Positions 20,227-29,477 of a stretch of 51,664 bases of DNA are shown here, in pieces (within the stretch, counting starts at the first letter, position 1; each line of letters begins with the position of its first letter). Where the stretch lies: positions 1 to 51,664 of the forward strand of contig CBDUYN010000058.1 in assembly GCA_965371445.1 (NCBI GenBank), in the 5' to 3' direction. This DNA is from DASWIG01 sp965371445. Its GTDB lineage: Bacteria; Acidobacteriota; Thermoanaerobaculia; Multivoradales; J023. The position numbers were made by a program, and so were the translations under genes. Under the pieces are notes generated by a model. It had not been told where the DNA came from, did not search any database, and was given only the letters and a program-made list of their open reading frames with translations.

Positions 20227-21258
20227 ATGAACGTCCCCACCCCCGAACGACTGCTCTCGATCCTCGACGCGATGGCCGGCCAACCGGTGGCGCTGTGGGC
20301 GGACCTCGTCCTCGACCGCTTCCTCACCGGGACGCCGAAGCGCATCAGCCGCGAAGCACCGGTCCTGATCCTGCGCTACGACGGCGAGACGGCGACGCCC
20401 GGCGGTGGCGCCAACGCCGTCATGAACGTCGCCGCCCTCGGCGGACACCCGGTGCCCTTCGGCGTCGTCGGCGACGACGCGTCGGGCGACGAGTTGCTCG
20501 GGATCTTCGAAGCCCACGGCATTGCGACCGGCGCCGTCCTGCGCCGCGCCGGTTTCCGGACGCCGACGAAGACGCGCATCCTCGCCGGCGCCCGCCACTC
20601 GATCAAGCAGCAGATCGTCCGCTACGACGTCGAGGACCGTCTCGAGCTCACCGAGGACGACCGTTCGGCGCTGCTCGCGGCGCTCGCCGAGCACGCTTCG
20701 GAGCTGCGCGCCGCCGTCCTTTCCGACTACGGCTACGGCGCCGTCGAGCCGGGCCTCGTTCCCGAGATCCGCGCTCTCGTCGGCGACGCCTGCCCGATCC
20801 TCGGCGACAGCCGGCAACGTCTGCCGGAGCTCCAGGGGCTCGACGGCGCCACTCCCAACGCCGAGGAGGCCGAAGCGCTCTGCGGCGGACCCCTCGACGA
20901 CGAAGGCTTGAAAGCCGCCGGCCCCGAGCTGCGGCGTCGCCTCGAGACCCGATATCTGCTCGTCACGAGGGGCTCCTCGGGCATGTCGCTCTACACCGCC
21001 GAGGGTGCCGCCCACCTCCCGGTCCACGGCACCGACCAGGTGGCCGACGTCACCGGCGCCGGCGACACGGTGATCGGCACTTTTGCCCTGGCGCTCGCCG
21101 CGGGCGCGACGCCCCTCGAAGCCGCCTGCCTCGCCAACTACGCCGGCGGCGTCGTGGTGATGAAGATGGGCACCGCGACCCTGACGCGCGGCGAGCTCGC
21201 CTCGGCGATCGAGCACGACCCGGAGGTCCTGGGGGAGGTGAGATGGGTAGAGTCCTAG
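20227..21258 (+). CDS. D-glycero-beta-D-manno-heptose-7-phosphate kinase
   Basis: PfkB-family kinase that makes heptose-1,7-bisphosphate for the LPS core. It has 343 residues from the ATG at 20227; an upstream in-frame GTG (20185) is less likely. Motifs: PGGGANAVMNVAALGG near the N-terminus and the anion-hole/catalytic DVTGAGDTVIGTF near the C-terminus. It corresponds to the first domain of E. coli HldE, here a separate gene. The next gene overlaps it by 16 nt. Its 5' end has been copied to 16721-16822. Confidence 0.9.
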   Translation: MNVPTPERLLSILDAMAGQPVALWADLVLDRFLTGTPKRISREAPVLILRYDGETATPGGGANAVMNVAALGGHPVPFGVVGDDASGDELLGIFEAHGIATGAVLRRAGFRTPTKTRILAGARHSIKQQIVRYDVEDRLELTEDDRSALLAALAEHASELRAAVLSDYGYGAVEPGLVPEIRALVGDACPILGDSRQRLPELQGLDGATPNAEEAEALCGGPLDDEGLKAAGPELRRRLETRYLLVTRGSSGMSLYTAEGAAHLPVHGTDQVADVTGAGDTVIGTFALALAAGATPLEAACLANYAGGVVVMKMGTATLTRGELASAIEHDPEVLGEVRWVES

Positions 21259-21719
21259 AGGTCGAAGAGCTGCGCACCGAGCTCGAGCGGCTACGCGCCG
21301 AAGGACGGACCGTGGCCTTTGCCAACGGCCACTTCGATCTGCTCCACGTCGGACACCTCCGCTATCTGCAGGACGCGCGCCGCGAGGGCGACGTCCTCGT
21401 CGTGGGTTTGAACGACGACGCCTCGGTCGCCTCGCTCAAGGGAGCGGGCCGTCCGATCGTGCCGGCGGCGGAGCGGGCGGAGCTTGTGGCGGCCCTCGTG
21501 CCCGTCGACTTCGTCGTCGTCTTCGCGGGCGACACTCCGGCGCCGCTGCTGGCGGACTTGAAGGTAGACGTCCACTGCAAGGGGATCGACTATGGCTCGC
21601 CAGAAAACGTCCCCGAGTACGAGGTGGTACGCGCCTACGGTGGGCGGACGGCGCTCGTCGGGGACCCGAAGGACCACGCGACGAGCGATCTCATCTCCAT
21701 CGTCAAGGCCCTGCCCTAG
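21243..21719 (+). CDS. D-glycero-beta-D-manno-heptose 1-phosphate adenylyltransferase
   Basis: Cytidylyltransferase-like enzyme that makes ADP-heptose. It has 158 residues. FANGHFDLLHVGHLRYLQ carries the HxGH nucleotide-binding motif (HVGH), and the C-terminus has the HATSDLISIV segment typical of this domain. The start ATG has GGGGGAGGTGAG directly upstream, inside the kinase gene. It is the second half of the HldE function and is followed without a gap by the heptosyltransferase. Confidence 0.92.
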   Translation: MGRVLEVEELRTELERLRAEGRTVAFANGHFDLLHVGHLRYLQDARREGDVLVVGLNDDASVASLKGAGRPIVPAAERAELVAALVPVDFVVVFAGDTPAPLLADLKVDVHCKGIDYGSPENVPEYEVVRAYGGRTALVGDPKDHATSDLISIVKALP

Positions 21720-22736
21720 ATGAACGTCCTGATCGTGCGCACGAGCGCCATGGGCGACGTCGTCCACTGCCTACCGGTGCTGCGGGGGCTCCGCCGGGCG
21801 TTGCCCGAGGCGCGGATCGGCTGGGTGGTGGAAGAGGTCTTCGCGCCGCTGCTCGAAGGCCACCCGGACCTCGACGCGGTCTTTCCCGTACGGCTTCGTC
21901 CCTGGCGCAAGGGGCTCTTTTCCCGTCCGGTGCGCCGCGAGATGAAAGCGGCCCTGCGGGCGATCCGCGGCTTCAAACCCGACGTGGCGCTCGATCTCAT
22001 GGGCAACCACAAGTCGGGCTTCGTGGCCTGGCTTTCCGGTGCCCGGCGGATCGTCGGTGCCCGGCGCCGCGACCGCCGCGAGCCGGCCAGCGCGATCTGG
22101 ATCAACGAGCCGGTGGCTCTGCGGGCGGCACATGTGGTCGACCGCGCCCTGGAGATCGGTGCCGCGCTCGGCGTCGAGGCCTCGCCGGCTGACTTCGGAG
22201 GCGAGCTGCTGCTGCCAGAGGTGCCGAAGGAGACGGCGGCGTTCCTCGCCGAGCGGCGACGGCCCTACGTCCTGATCCAGGCAGGAGCCGGCTGGGGCTC
22301 GAAGACCTGGCCGCCGGCTTTCTGGGGCGAGGTGGCCGAACGGTTGACGGCGGAAGCGCTCGTCGAGGTCTGGGTGCCGGTGGCGCCGGGGGAGGAGCAC
22401 CTGGCGCGGAGCGTCGCGGCTTCGAGCCGCGGTACGGCGCGCACCGTCGACGCCAGCCCCTTCGCGGCCCTGGCGGCGCTCGTGCGCGGCAGCGCCCTGC
22501 TGCTCGGAGGCGACACCGGGCCGCTCCACCTCGCCCACGCCCTGGGGACGCCGGTCGTCGCGGTCATGGGACCGACCGATCCGCGGCGTCACGGCCCTTA
22601 CGGGGCGCCGGGTCGCGCTCTCACCCATCGCCTTCCGTGCAGTTTCTGCTATAAACGGTTCCCGGAGGCCAGGGCGTGCCTGCTCGGCGTCGCGCCGGCC
22701 GAGGTCGCGGCCCGCGGCCTCGAGCTCCTGGCCTGA
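21720..22736 (+). CDS. Glycosyltransferase family 9 heptosyltransferase (WaaC/WaaF type)
   Basis: Uses ADP-heptose to extend the lipid A-core at the inner membrane. The 338 residues match the family. The N-terminal MNVLIVRTSAMGDVVHCLPVL is the GT9 opening. GAGWGSKTWPPAFW and GGDTGPLHLAHALGTPVVAVMGPT are the donor-site motifs. The start ATG follows the previous stop directly. A Cys pair near the C-terminus (CSFCYKRFPEARACL) is common in this family. I cannot tell heptosyltransferase I from II. Confidence 0.9.
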   Translation: MNVLIVRTSAMGDVVHCLPVLRGLRRALPEARIGWVVEEVFAPLLEGHPDLDAVFPVRLRPWRKGLFSRPVRREMKAALRAIRGFKPDVALDLMGNHKSGFVAWLSGARRIVGARRRDRREPASAIWINEPVALRAAHVVDRALEIGAALGVEASPADFGGELLLPEVPKETAAFLAERRRPYVLIQAGAGWGSKTWPPAFWGEVAERLTAEALVEVWVPVAPGEEHLARSVAASSRGTARTVDASPFAALAALVRGSALLLGGDTGPLHLAHALGTPVVAVMGPTDPRRHGPYGAPGRALTHRLPCSFCYKRFPEARACLLGVAPAEVAARGLELLA

Positions 22737-22881
22737 TCGGGCTCTGACTTTTGCCCTCCGCGGAGCGTGCGGGTGTGGCAGAATAGCTCAGTTCTGCTCC
22801 GCGGTACGAGGCCACGGAGGAGGATCGACGGCCGAAGACGGAGTCGGAGGCTTTGACCGAAGCGATGGAGAGGCAAGGCAT

Positions 22882-24603
22882 ATGAGCGATCGATTGGGCG
22901 ACCTGCTCGTCAAGGCTGGAAAAATCAACCCGCAGCAGCTGAAAGAGGCCCTGGGCAAGCAGTCGGAGGAGGGCGGCCGGCTGGGCACCAACCTCGTCAA
23001 GATGGGGGCTCTGTCGGAGAACGAGCTCGTCGAGTTCCTCTCGCAGCACTTCCGGGTCTCGGCGATCAACCTCGCCCAGGTGTCGGTCGACGACGCGATC
23101 GTCAAGCTCATTCCGGCCGACGTGGCGCGCAAGTACACCGTCATGCCGGTGTCCAAGGCCGGCGCCAAGGTCACGATCGCCATGCTCGATCCGACCAACG
23201 TCTTCGCCATGGACGACATCAAGTTCATGACCGGCTACAACGTCGAGCCGGTCATCGCCTCGGAGACGGCGATCCGCTCGGCGATCGAGAAGTACTACGG
23301 CTCCACCCATGCCATGGAGCTCAAGAAGGTCATGGAGGACCTGGAGGAGGACGCCGGCGGCGAAGACCTGGAGGTCCTCGAGGAAGAGATGGAGGAGCTC
23401 GATATCGACGCTCTGGCCGAGGAGTCCGACGAGGCCCCGGTCGTGCGCCTCTGCAACATCATCCTCACCGACGCCATCAAGCGCGGCGCCTCCGACATCC
23501 ACGTCGAGCCCTACGAGAAAAGCTACCGGGTGCGCTACCGCATCGACGGCATCCTCTACGAGGTCATGCGGCCGCCGCTGCGCCTGCGCGAGGCCATCAC
23601 CAGCCGCATAAAGATCATGGCGAAGCTCGACATCGCCGAGAAGCGCCTGCCCCAGGACGGACGCATCAAGATCAAGACCAAGATCGCCGACAAGGACAAG
23701 GAGCTCGACTACCGAGTCTCGGTGCTGCCGACACTTTTTGGCGAGAAGATCGTCCTGCGCCTCCTGGACTCCGACCAGCTGATGCTCGACATGACGAAGC
23801 TCGGCTTCGAAGCGGAGTCGCTGCGGCGCTTCAAGGAGGCTGTGGCCAAGCCCTACGGCATGGTCCTGGTGACCGGCCCGACGGGCTCGGGCAAGACCAA
23901 CACCCTCTACTCCGCCCTCCAGAGCCTGAACAAGGTCAGCACCAACATCATGACCGCCGAGGACCCGGTGGAGTTCAACCTGACGGGGATCAACCAGGTC
24001 CAGACCAAGGACTCGATCGGCTTGAACTTCGCCGCCGCCCTGCGCTCCTTCCTGCGCCAGGACCCGAACATCGTGCTCGTAGGTGAGGTCCGCGACTTCG
24101 AGACCGCCGAGGTGGCGATCAAGGCGGCGCTGACCGGACATCTCGTGCTCTCGACGCTCCACACCAACGACGCCCCGTCGACGATCAACCGTCTGATGAA
24201 CATGGGCATCGAGCCTTTCCTGGTGGCGACCTCAGTCCACCTGGTGGTGGCGCAGCGCCTGGTGCGCCGCATCTGCAATTTCTGCAAGGAGCCGGTCGAC
24301 GTGGCGCCCGCCGAGCTCACTTCGTCCGGCTTCACGGAGCGCGAGGCGCGGACGCTCAAGATCTTCAAGGGCCGCGGCTGCGAGCAGTGCGGCGACACCG
24401 GCTACAAGGGCCGCTGCGGCCTCTACGAGGTGATGCGCATCGAGGAGGCCTTGAAGGAGATGATCCTCTCCGGCGCGAGCGCGATCGAGCTGCGCGACCG
24501 GGCCATCGAGGAAGGCATGCTGACGCTGCGGATGAGCGGCCTGCAGAAGATTCGCGACGGAGTCACCACCGTCGAGGAAGTCGTCCGGGAAACGGTCGAG
24601 TAG
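22882..24603 (+). CDS. Type IV pilus extension ATPase PilB
   Basis: Hexameric ATPase that drives pilin polymerisation. It has 573 residues. The N-terminal GspE/MshEN domain spans 1-150, followed by an acidic linker (~150-185). The ATPase has RGASDIHVEP at 201-210, Walker A GPTGSGKT at 332-339, Asp box AEDPVEF, and Walker B NIVLVGEVRD. The tetra-cysteine zinc site CNFC...CEQCGDTGYKGRCG lies near 464-513. It is separated from pilTCSR by ~15 kb. The following gene starts immediately after its stop. Confidence 0.95.
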   Translation: MSDRLGDLLVKAGKINPQQLKEALGKQSEEGGRLGTNLVKMGALSENELVEFLSQHFRVSAINLAQVSVDDAIVKLIPADVARKYTVMPVSKAGAKVTIAMLDPTNVFAMDDIKFMTGYNVEPVIASETAIRSAIEKYYGSTHAMELKKVMEDLEEDAGGEDLEVLEEEMEELDIDALAEESDEAPVVRLCNIILTDAIKRGASDIHVEPYEKSYRVRYRIDGILYEVMRPPLRLREAITSRIKIMAKLDIAEKRLPQDGRIKIKTKIADKDKELDYRVSVLPTLFGEKIVLRLLDSDQLMLDMTKLGFEAESLRRFKEAVAKPYGMVLVTGPTGSGKTNTLYSALQSLNKVSTNIMTAEDPVEFNLTGINQVQTKDSIGLNFAAALRSFLRQDPNIVLVGEVRDFETAEVAIKAALTGHLVLSTLHTNDAPSTINRLMNMGIEPFLVATSVHLVVAQRLVRRICNFCKEPVDVAPAELTSSGFTEREARTLKIFKGRGCEQCGDTGYKGRCGLYEVMRIEEALKEMILSGASAIELRDRAIEEGMLTLRMSGLQKIRDGVTTVEEVVRETVE

Positions 24604-27237
24604 ATGCGCTCCCCCTCACCCCAATCCTCTCCTTCGTCGAACCGACTCGGCACGGTCGGGAGAGCGATCCGGGGAAGAGGGGGCCGGAGGCCGCTTGCCC
24701 AGGACGTCGTCGGCGTCCTCGTGGGACTCTTCCTTCTCCTGCCGGGCGCCGTGGCGCCCCAGACGGCCCAGGAGGCTCCCGCCTCCCAGGATGGACCGGA
24801 AACCGCCGCCGGGCCTTACGCCGATCCGGGCTTCGAGCCCCTCTCAGAGCACTTCGAGCGCTGGCTTGAAGAGATCGACGTCCTGATCACCCCGGTCGAG
24901 CGCCAGCTCTTTCGTTCGCTCTCGCGCGACTACCAGCGCGACGCCTTCATCCAGCAGTTCTGGAAGGTCCGTGACCCTTACCCGCGCACGGTGCGCAACG
25001 AGCTCAAGGAGCGCTGGCCGCTGCGCGTCGCCCAGGCACGCTCGAGCTATCCGAGCCTGACGGACGCCCGCGCTCGGATCCTCCTGGTCCACGACCGCCC
25101 GAGCGCCGCCTTCGCGGTGGCCTGCGGCTCGCGCCGTCCGGCGGAGGTGTGGACCTACTACAACGGCAGCGACTTCGTCGACTTCCCCTTCTTCGTCATC
25201 TTCATCCGTACCCAGAACGGTCAGGGCGAGGCTCAGGTCTGGCGTCCGGGCGGCACGTCGACGGTCGATCCCGCGATGCGCCGGTTGCGCGGGTGCCAGA
25301 ACGGCGAGCGGCTGATCCGCGTCGTCAACCAGGCACGCGGTTCCTACGAGGGCTACCAGCAGCAGCTGGCGGCCGTCCTCGCCAAGCCGCGTCCGCGAAG
25401 CCGGGAATGGGTCTACACCTTCATCGCCCACTCGACCGACATGCCCGCCGGCGCCGAGCCCCTGGACGCCCGGTTCGAGGTCGTCTACCCCGGACGCCAC
25501 CAGCTACGCACCGTGGTCCAGGGGCTGATCCGCCTGGCGGCCGACGAGGTCGAGACGGCCGAGTACGCCGGCTATCGTTCCTACGACTTCCAGCTCACCG
25601 GAGAGATCATCCGCGGCCCGTCGCTTTTCGAGAGCTTCCGCTACAAGTTCGGCTTTTCCGCCGAGCAGTTCCCGGCGGCGAACGGCGGCGCCGCGGCGCA
25701 GATCCCGTTGGCCTTCCAGCGCTACCTGCGCCCCGGGAGCTACCGAATCGTGCTGCTCCTCGACGACCTGAACTCCGAGCGCGCCTGGCGTCATGAGGCG
25801 ACCCTCGAGGTCCCGGAGGCCGAGGAGATCGTCGAGCTGCCGACGTTTCGCGATCCGTTCTCGGAGGAGCTTTTTGCCGAGGCGGCGCGGGCCATTGAGG
25901 CGGGAGAGACCTCGATCCGGCTGATCGAGCCCCGGGGGGAGCTCTTCACCGGCTTCGTGCGCTTCGACGCCGTCCCCCTGGGCGACGAGATCGAACGGGT
26001 GCGCTTCTACCTCGACGACCAGCTGATCTTGACCAAGAACCGTCCGCCCTACAACGTCGAGATCGACCTCGGGGAGTTTCCGGACCTCCACACCGTCCGG
26101 GTCGAGGGGCTCGACGCCGCGGGGTCGGAGGTCGCGACCGACGAGCTCCTGGTCAACGGCGGCGGCTACCGCTTCATCGTCAGGCTCGTCGAGCCCCGCA
26201 AGGGGAGGCGCTACGAGCGCTCGATCCGCGCCCGTGCCGAGGTCGAGCTCCCCGAGGGCCGCAGCCTCGAACGCCTCGAGCTCTACTTGAACGAGAAGCT
26301 CGTCGCCACCCTCTACCAGGAGCCTTTCGTCCACCCCATCGTCCTCGGTCAGGGGAGCGAGGTCTCCTACGTGCGGGCGGTGGCCTATCTGCCCGACGGC
26401 AACTCGACCGAGGACATGGTCTTCGTCAACGCTCCCGACTACTTCGAGGAAATGGACATCCAACTCGTCGAGCTCTACACGACGGTCCTCGACGCGCGGG
26501 GGCGGCCGGTGGAAGGGCTCCAGGAGGAGGACTTCTCGGTCACCGAGGACGGCGTGGCACAGACCGTCTCCCGTTTTGAGCGGGTCTTGAACCAGCCGAT
26601 CCACGCCGGGATCCTGATCGACAACTCGGCGTCGATGGTGGGTACCCTCGAAGAGGTCCGAAAGGCCGCCCTCTCGTTTTTCCAGCAGGCGATCCAGCCG
26701 AAAGACCGGGCGGCGGTGATCACCTTCAACCGCTTTCCCCACCTGGCGGTGGAGCTGACGAACGACCGCTCGGAGCTGGGGAGGAGCCTTGCGGGGCTCG
26801 TCGCCGAGGGGCAGACGGCGCTCTACGACTCGATCATGTTCTCACTCTACTACTTCACCGGCGTCAAGGGACAACGGGCGATTCTCCTGCTCTCCGACGG
26901 CAAGGACGAGTCGAGCCGCTTCAGCTTCGACGAGACCCTCGACTACGCGCGCCGCGCCGGGATCACGATCTACGCGATCGGCCTGCGCCTCACCAACGGC
27001 AGCGCCCGCGGCCGGTTGACGCGCCTCGCGGACGAGACCGGCGGCCGGAGCTTTTTCCTCCGCGACATCACCGAGCTTGAAGAGGTCTACAACCTGATCC
27101 AGCGCGAGTTGCGCTCCCAGTACCTGATCGCCTACCAGTCGACCAACACCTCCGACGAGCGCGAGTTCCGCAAGGTCGACCTCAAAGTCGCCCGCCACGG
27201 TGTCACCGTCAAGACGCTTTCGGGGTACTATCCCTGA
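24604..27237 (+). CDS. GWxTD-domain / VWFA-related secreted protein
   Basis: 877 residues. A hydrophobic stretch near 31-50 (DVVGVLVGLFLLLPGAVA) after a long basic lead looks like a signal or anchor. Residues ~65-300 resemble the GWxTD domain (FWKVRDPYPRTVRNELKERW). The middle has Ig-like beta segments. The C-terminal ~620-877 is a VWFA domain of the acidobacterial type: MIDAS DNSAS, QTALYDSI and LLSDGKDESS. It starts directly after the pilB stop, so the pair is likely coupled. The ATG has no strong ribosome site. Function unknown; the domain mix suggests an envelope adhesion or assembly role. Confidence 0.8.
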   Translation: MRSPSPQSSPSSNRLGTVGRAIRGRGGRRPLAQDVVGVLVGLFLLLPGAVAPQTAQEAPASQDGPETAAGPYADPGFEPLSEHFERWLEEIDVLITPVERQLFRSLSRDYQRDAFIQQFWKVRDPYPRTVRNELKERWPLRVAQARSSYPSLTDARARILLVHDRPSAAFAVACGSRRPAEVWTYYNGSDFVDFPFFVIFIRTQNGQGEAQVWRPGGTSTVDPAMRRLRGCQNGERLIRVVNQARGSYEGYQQQLAAVLAKPRPRSREWVYTFIAHSTDMPAGAEPLDARFEVVYPGRHQLRTVVQGLIRLAADEVETAEYAGYRSYDFQLTGEIIRGPSLFESFRYKFGFSAEQFPAANGGAAAQIPLAFQRYLRPGSYRIVLLLDDLNSERAWRHEATLEVPEAEEIVELPTFRDPFSEELFAEAARAIEAGETSIRLIEPRGELFTGFVRFDAVPLGDEIERVRFYLDDQLILTKNRPPYNVEIDLGEFPDLHTVRVEGLDAAGSEVATDELLVNGGGYRFIVRLVEPRKGRRYERSIRARAEVELPEGRSLERLELYLNEKLVATLYQEPFVHPIVLGQGSEVSYVRAVAYLPDGNSTEDMVFVNAPDYFEEMDIQLVELYTTVLDARGRPVEGLQEEDFSVTEDGVAQTVSRFERVLNQPIHAGILIDNSASMVGTLEEVRKAALSFFQQAIQPKDRAAVITFNRFPHLAVELTNDRSELGRSLAGLVAEGQTALYDSIMFSLYYFTGVKGQRAILLLSDGKDESSRFSFDETLDYARRAGITIYAIGLRLTNGSARGRLTRLADETGGRSFFLRDITELEEVYNLIQRELRSQYLIAYQSTNTSDEREFRKVDLKVARHGVTVKTLSGYYP

Positions 27238-27329
27238 GCGCCGGTCCGTCTGGAGCCGGCGCTGAACTTTCCAGACGCACGTCCGTACCCCTCGTCATGA
27301 CCGGCAACCACAACCAGGAGACCACCGCC

Positions 27330-29477
27330 TTGAGCCCCATGAGCCTGAGAGAGAGGAACGTCCGGAGAGCGCTGCTGCTCTTCCTGCTGACACCGACGAC
27401 CCTGGGAGCCGCCGCCCCTGCGGACGAGGCCACCGACCCCGCCGCCGACACCTACGTGATCCACGACGAGGTCTTCGTCGAGGAGAGGGCACCGGAGCCC
27501 GGGTCGAACACCATCGCCGCGAAGCTGCCGCTTTCGCTCGCCCAGACCCCGATCGCGGTCGGCGAGGTGACGGCCGAGCGCATCGAGCTGACCGGCTCCG
27601 ACGTCCTGGGCGACGCGCTCGCCTCGGTCGCTGGCGTCAACGTCCAGTCGGGCAACGGGATTTTTGACGTCTACATGCTGCGCGGCCTCGACTCGACTTC
27701 GGGCCTCGTCTTGACCGACGGCACCCGCGAGCCGCAGGTGACGTTTTTCCAGCTCTATAACATCGAACGCGTCGAGGTGGTCAAGGGCCCGATGTCCTTT
27801 CTCTACGGCGCGCTCTCGATGAGCGGCGCCATCAACCTGGTGCGCAAGCAGCCGCGCACGACGAGCTTCACCCGCTTCGGTCTCGCCGGCGGGAGCTTCT
27901 CTACCTTGAAGGGCAACCTCGACGCGAACTACGCCGGGGACGACCATCCCCCTGGGGGGATCGAGGGGGGGAGACACTGGGGCCTGCGCCTGAACGCCGA
28001 ATGGCGGGAGTCGGACCTCTACCGCGACCAGCAACGCACCGAGACCTTCGCCGTCAACCCTGCGTTCCGATTCCAGGCGAGCGAGCGCACGACGGTCTAC
28101 GTCAACCTGGAGGCGATCGACATCTCGGCGCGGCCCGACGCGGGGCTGCCGCTCGACTTCACCCACCAGGTGCCGGACGTCCCCCGGAAGCGTTCCTACG
28201 ACGCGCCGTTTTCGCGCTCGGACCAGAAGGCCTACCGCTTCCAGGTCGACGTCGAGAGCCGGCTTTCCGAGGACTTCGTGCTGCGCAACAAGACCTACTA
28301 CCGGTCTCTCGACTGGGACTCGAATTCGACGGTCTTAAACGGCGTCTTCCCCGACTTCGCCGGCTCGCTTTTCGTCGCCCGTACGCAGCTCCTGCTCGAC
28401 GACAGCCAGAGCTTCGTCGGCAACCAGCTGGAGGCGCTCTATCGTTCGGGGAGCCACAACCTGCTCTTCGGCCTCGAGACGGCGGAGCTCAACGACGAGT
28501 TCACCTTCGACGTCGGCCTGATTCCGGGGATCGACCTCTTCGCGCCCGTCGAGACGGCGACCGAGCCCTTCATCTTGCCCGGCCAGTCTTTCGGCGCCGA
28601 TGCGACCTCGGTGATCGTAGCTCCCTACGTGGTCGACCAGATTCGCGTCTCGGACCGCGTCCAGCTGACGATCGGGGCGCGTTTTGACACGATCGACTTC
28701 GAGGACAAGGCGACCGGCGCCGAGCGCAGCGACTCGCAGCTTTCTCCGCTGGTGGGGGCGGTCTTCTCGCCGTCGAAGCGGCTCTCGTTCTACGTGAACG
28801 CGGGCACGGCGTTCGCGCCGCAGTCGACGTTCGTGGTCTTCGAGGACCGCGAGCCCGAGGAGTCGGAGCAGGTGGAGCTGGGGATTCGGACCCGTGACGA
28901 AGGCGGCCGCTTCGAGCTCGCCGTCGCCGCCTACCGCCTCGACCGCGACAAGGTGGCCATTCCCGACGAGACCGGCATCACCCGTCAGACCGGCTCGCAG
29001 CGTTCCCAGGGCCTGGAGCTGGAGCTCGCGGCCCGCCTTGGGCCGAAGCTTCAAGCCAGGCTCGCCTACACCTACACCGACGCCGAGCTGACGCAGTTCA
29101 CCGAGCAGGTCCTCGCGTTCGACCCGGTGACGTTTCAGCCGATACCAGTGACCATCGAGAGGACGGGCAACGTCCCGGCCTGGGTTCCGGAGCACATCCT
29201 CGACCTGAGCCTGGTGCAGGAGGTGGGTAGCGGCTGGACGATCGCCGCGGGCGGCCGCTGGGTCAGCGAGCAGGCGATCGCGGCCGACAACGCGTTTTTC
29301 GTCGACGAGCATTTCCTGCTCGACGCGGTCGTCGCTTATGCCCGCGACACCTGGCGGGCGCAGGTCAACCTCGACAACCTGACCGGCGAGGAGACGTTCA
29401 CCCGGGTCTTCAACTCGAGCTCGGTCGTCCCGGCACCGGGCTTCTCGGTGACGGCGGGCCTGCAGTTTCAGTTCTAG
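27330..29477 (+). CDS. TonB-dependent outer-membrane receptor (siderophore type)
   Basis: Outer-membrane transporter of ~715 residues. A signal peptide (RALLLFLLTPTTLGAAA) is followed by a short TonB-box-like region and a plug domain (QTPIAVGEVTAERI, VEVVKGPMSFLYGALSMSGAINLV). A 22-strand-type barrel ends in ...GLQFQF with the C-terminal Phe needed for BAM. I prefer the TTG at 27330 because AGGAG lies 9 nt upstream; ATGs at 27297 and 27339 are in frame but have no such site. The plug sequence resembles ferric-siderophore receptors; the ligand is not determined. Its last 4 bp (CTAG) overlap the convergent kinase gene. Confidence 0.88.
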   Translation: MSPMSLRERNVRRALLLFLLTPTTLGAAAPADEATDPAADTYVIHDEVFVEERAPEPGSNTIAAKLPLSLAQTPIAVGEVTAERIELTGSDVLGDALASVAGVNVQSGNGIFDVYMLRGLDSTSGLVLTDGTREPQVTFFQLYNIERVEVVKGPMSFLYGALSMSGAINLVRKQPRTTSFTRFGLAGGSFSTLKGNLDANYAGDDHPPGGIEGGRHWGLRLNAEWRESDLYRDQQRTETFAVNPAFRFQASERTTVYVNLEAIDISARPDAGLPLDFTHQVPDVPRKRSYDAPFSRSDQKAYRFQVDVESRLSEDFVLRNKTYYRSLDWDSNSTVLNGVFPDFAGSLFVARTQLLLDDSQSFVGNQLEALYRSGSHNLLFGLETAELNDEFTFDVGLIPGIDLFAPVETATEPFILPGQSFGADATSVIVAPYVVDQIRVSDRVQLTIGARFDTIDFEDKATGAERSDSQLSPLVGAVFSPSKRLSFYVNAGTAFAPQSTFVVFEDREPEESEQVELGIRTRDEGGRFELAVAAYRLDRDKVAIPDETGITRQTGSQRSQGLELELAARLGPKLQARLAYTYTDAELTQFTEQVLAFDPVTFQPIPVTIERTGNVPAWVPEHILDLSLVQEVGSGWTIAAGGRWVSEQAIAADNAFFVDEHFLLDAVVAYARDTWRAQVNLDNLTGEETFTRVFNSSSVVPAPGFSVTAGLQFQF

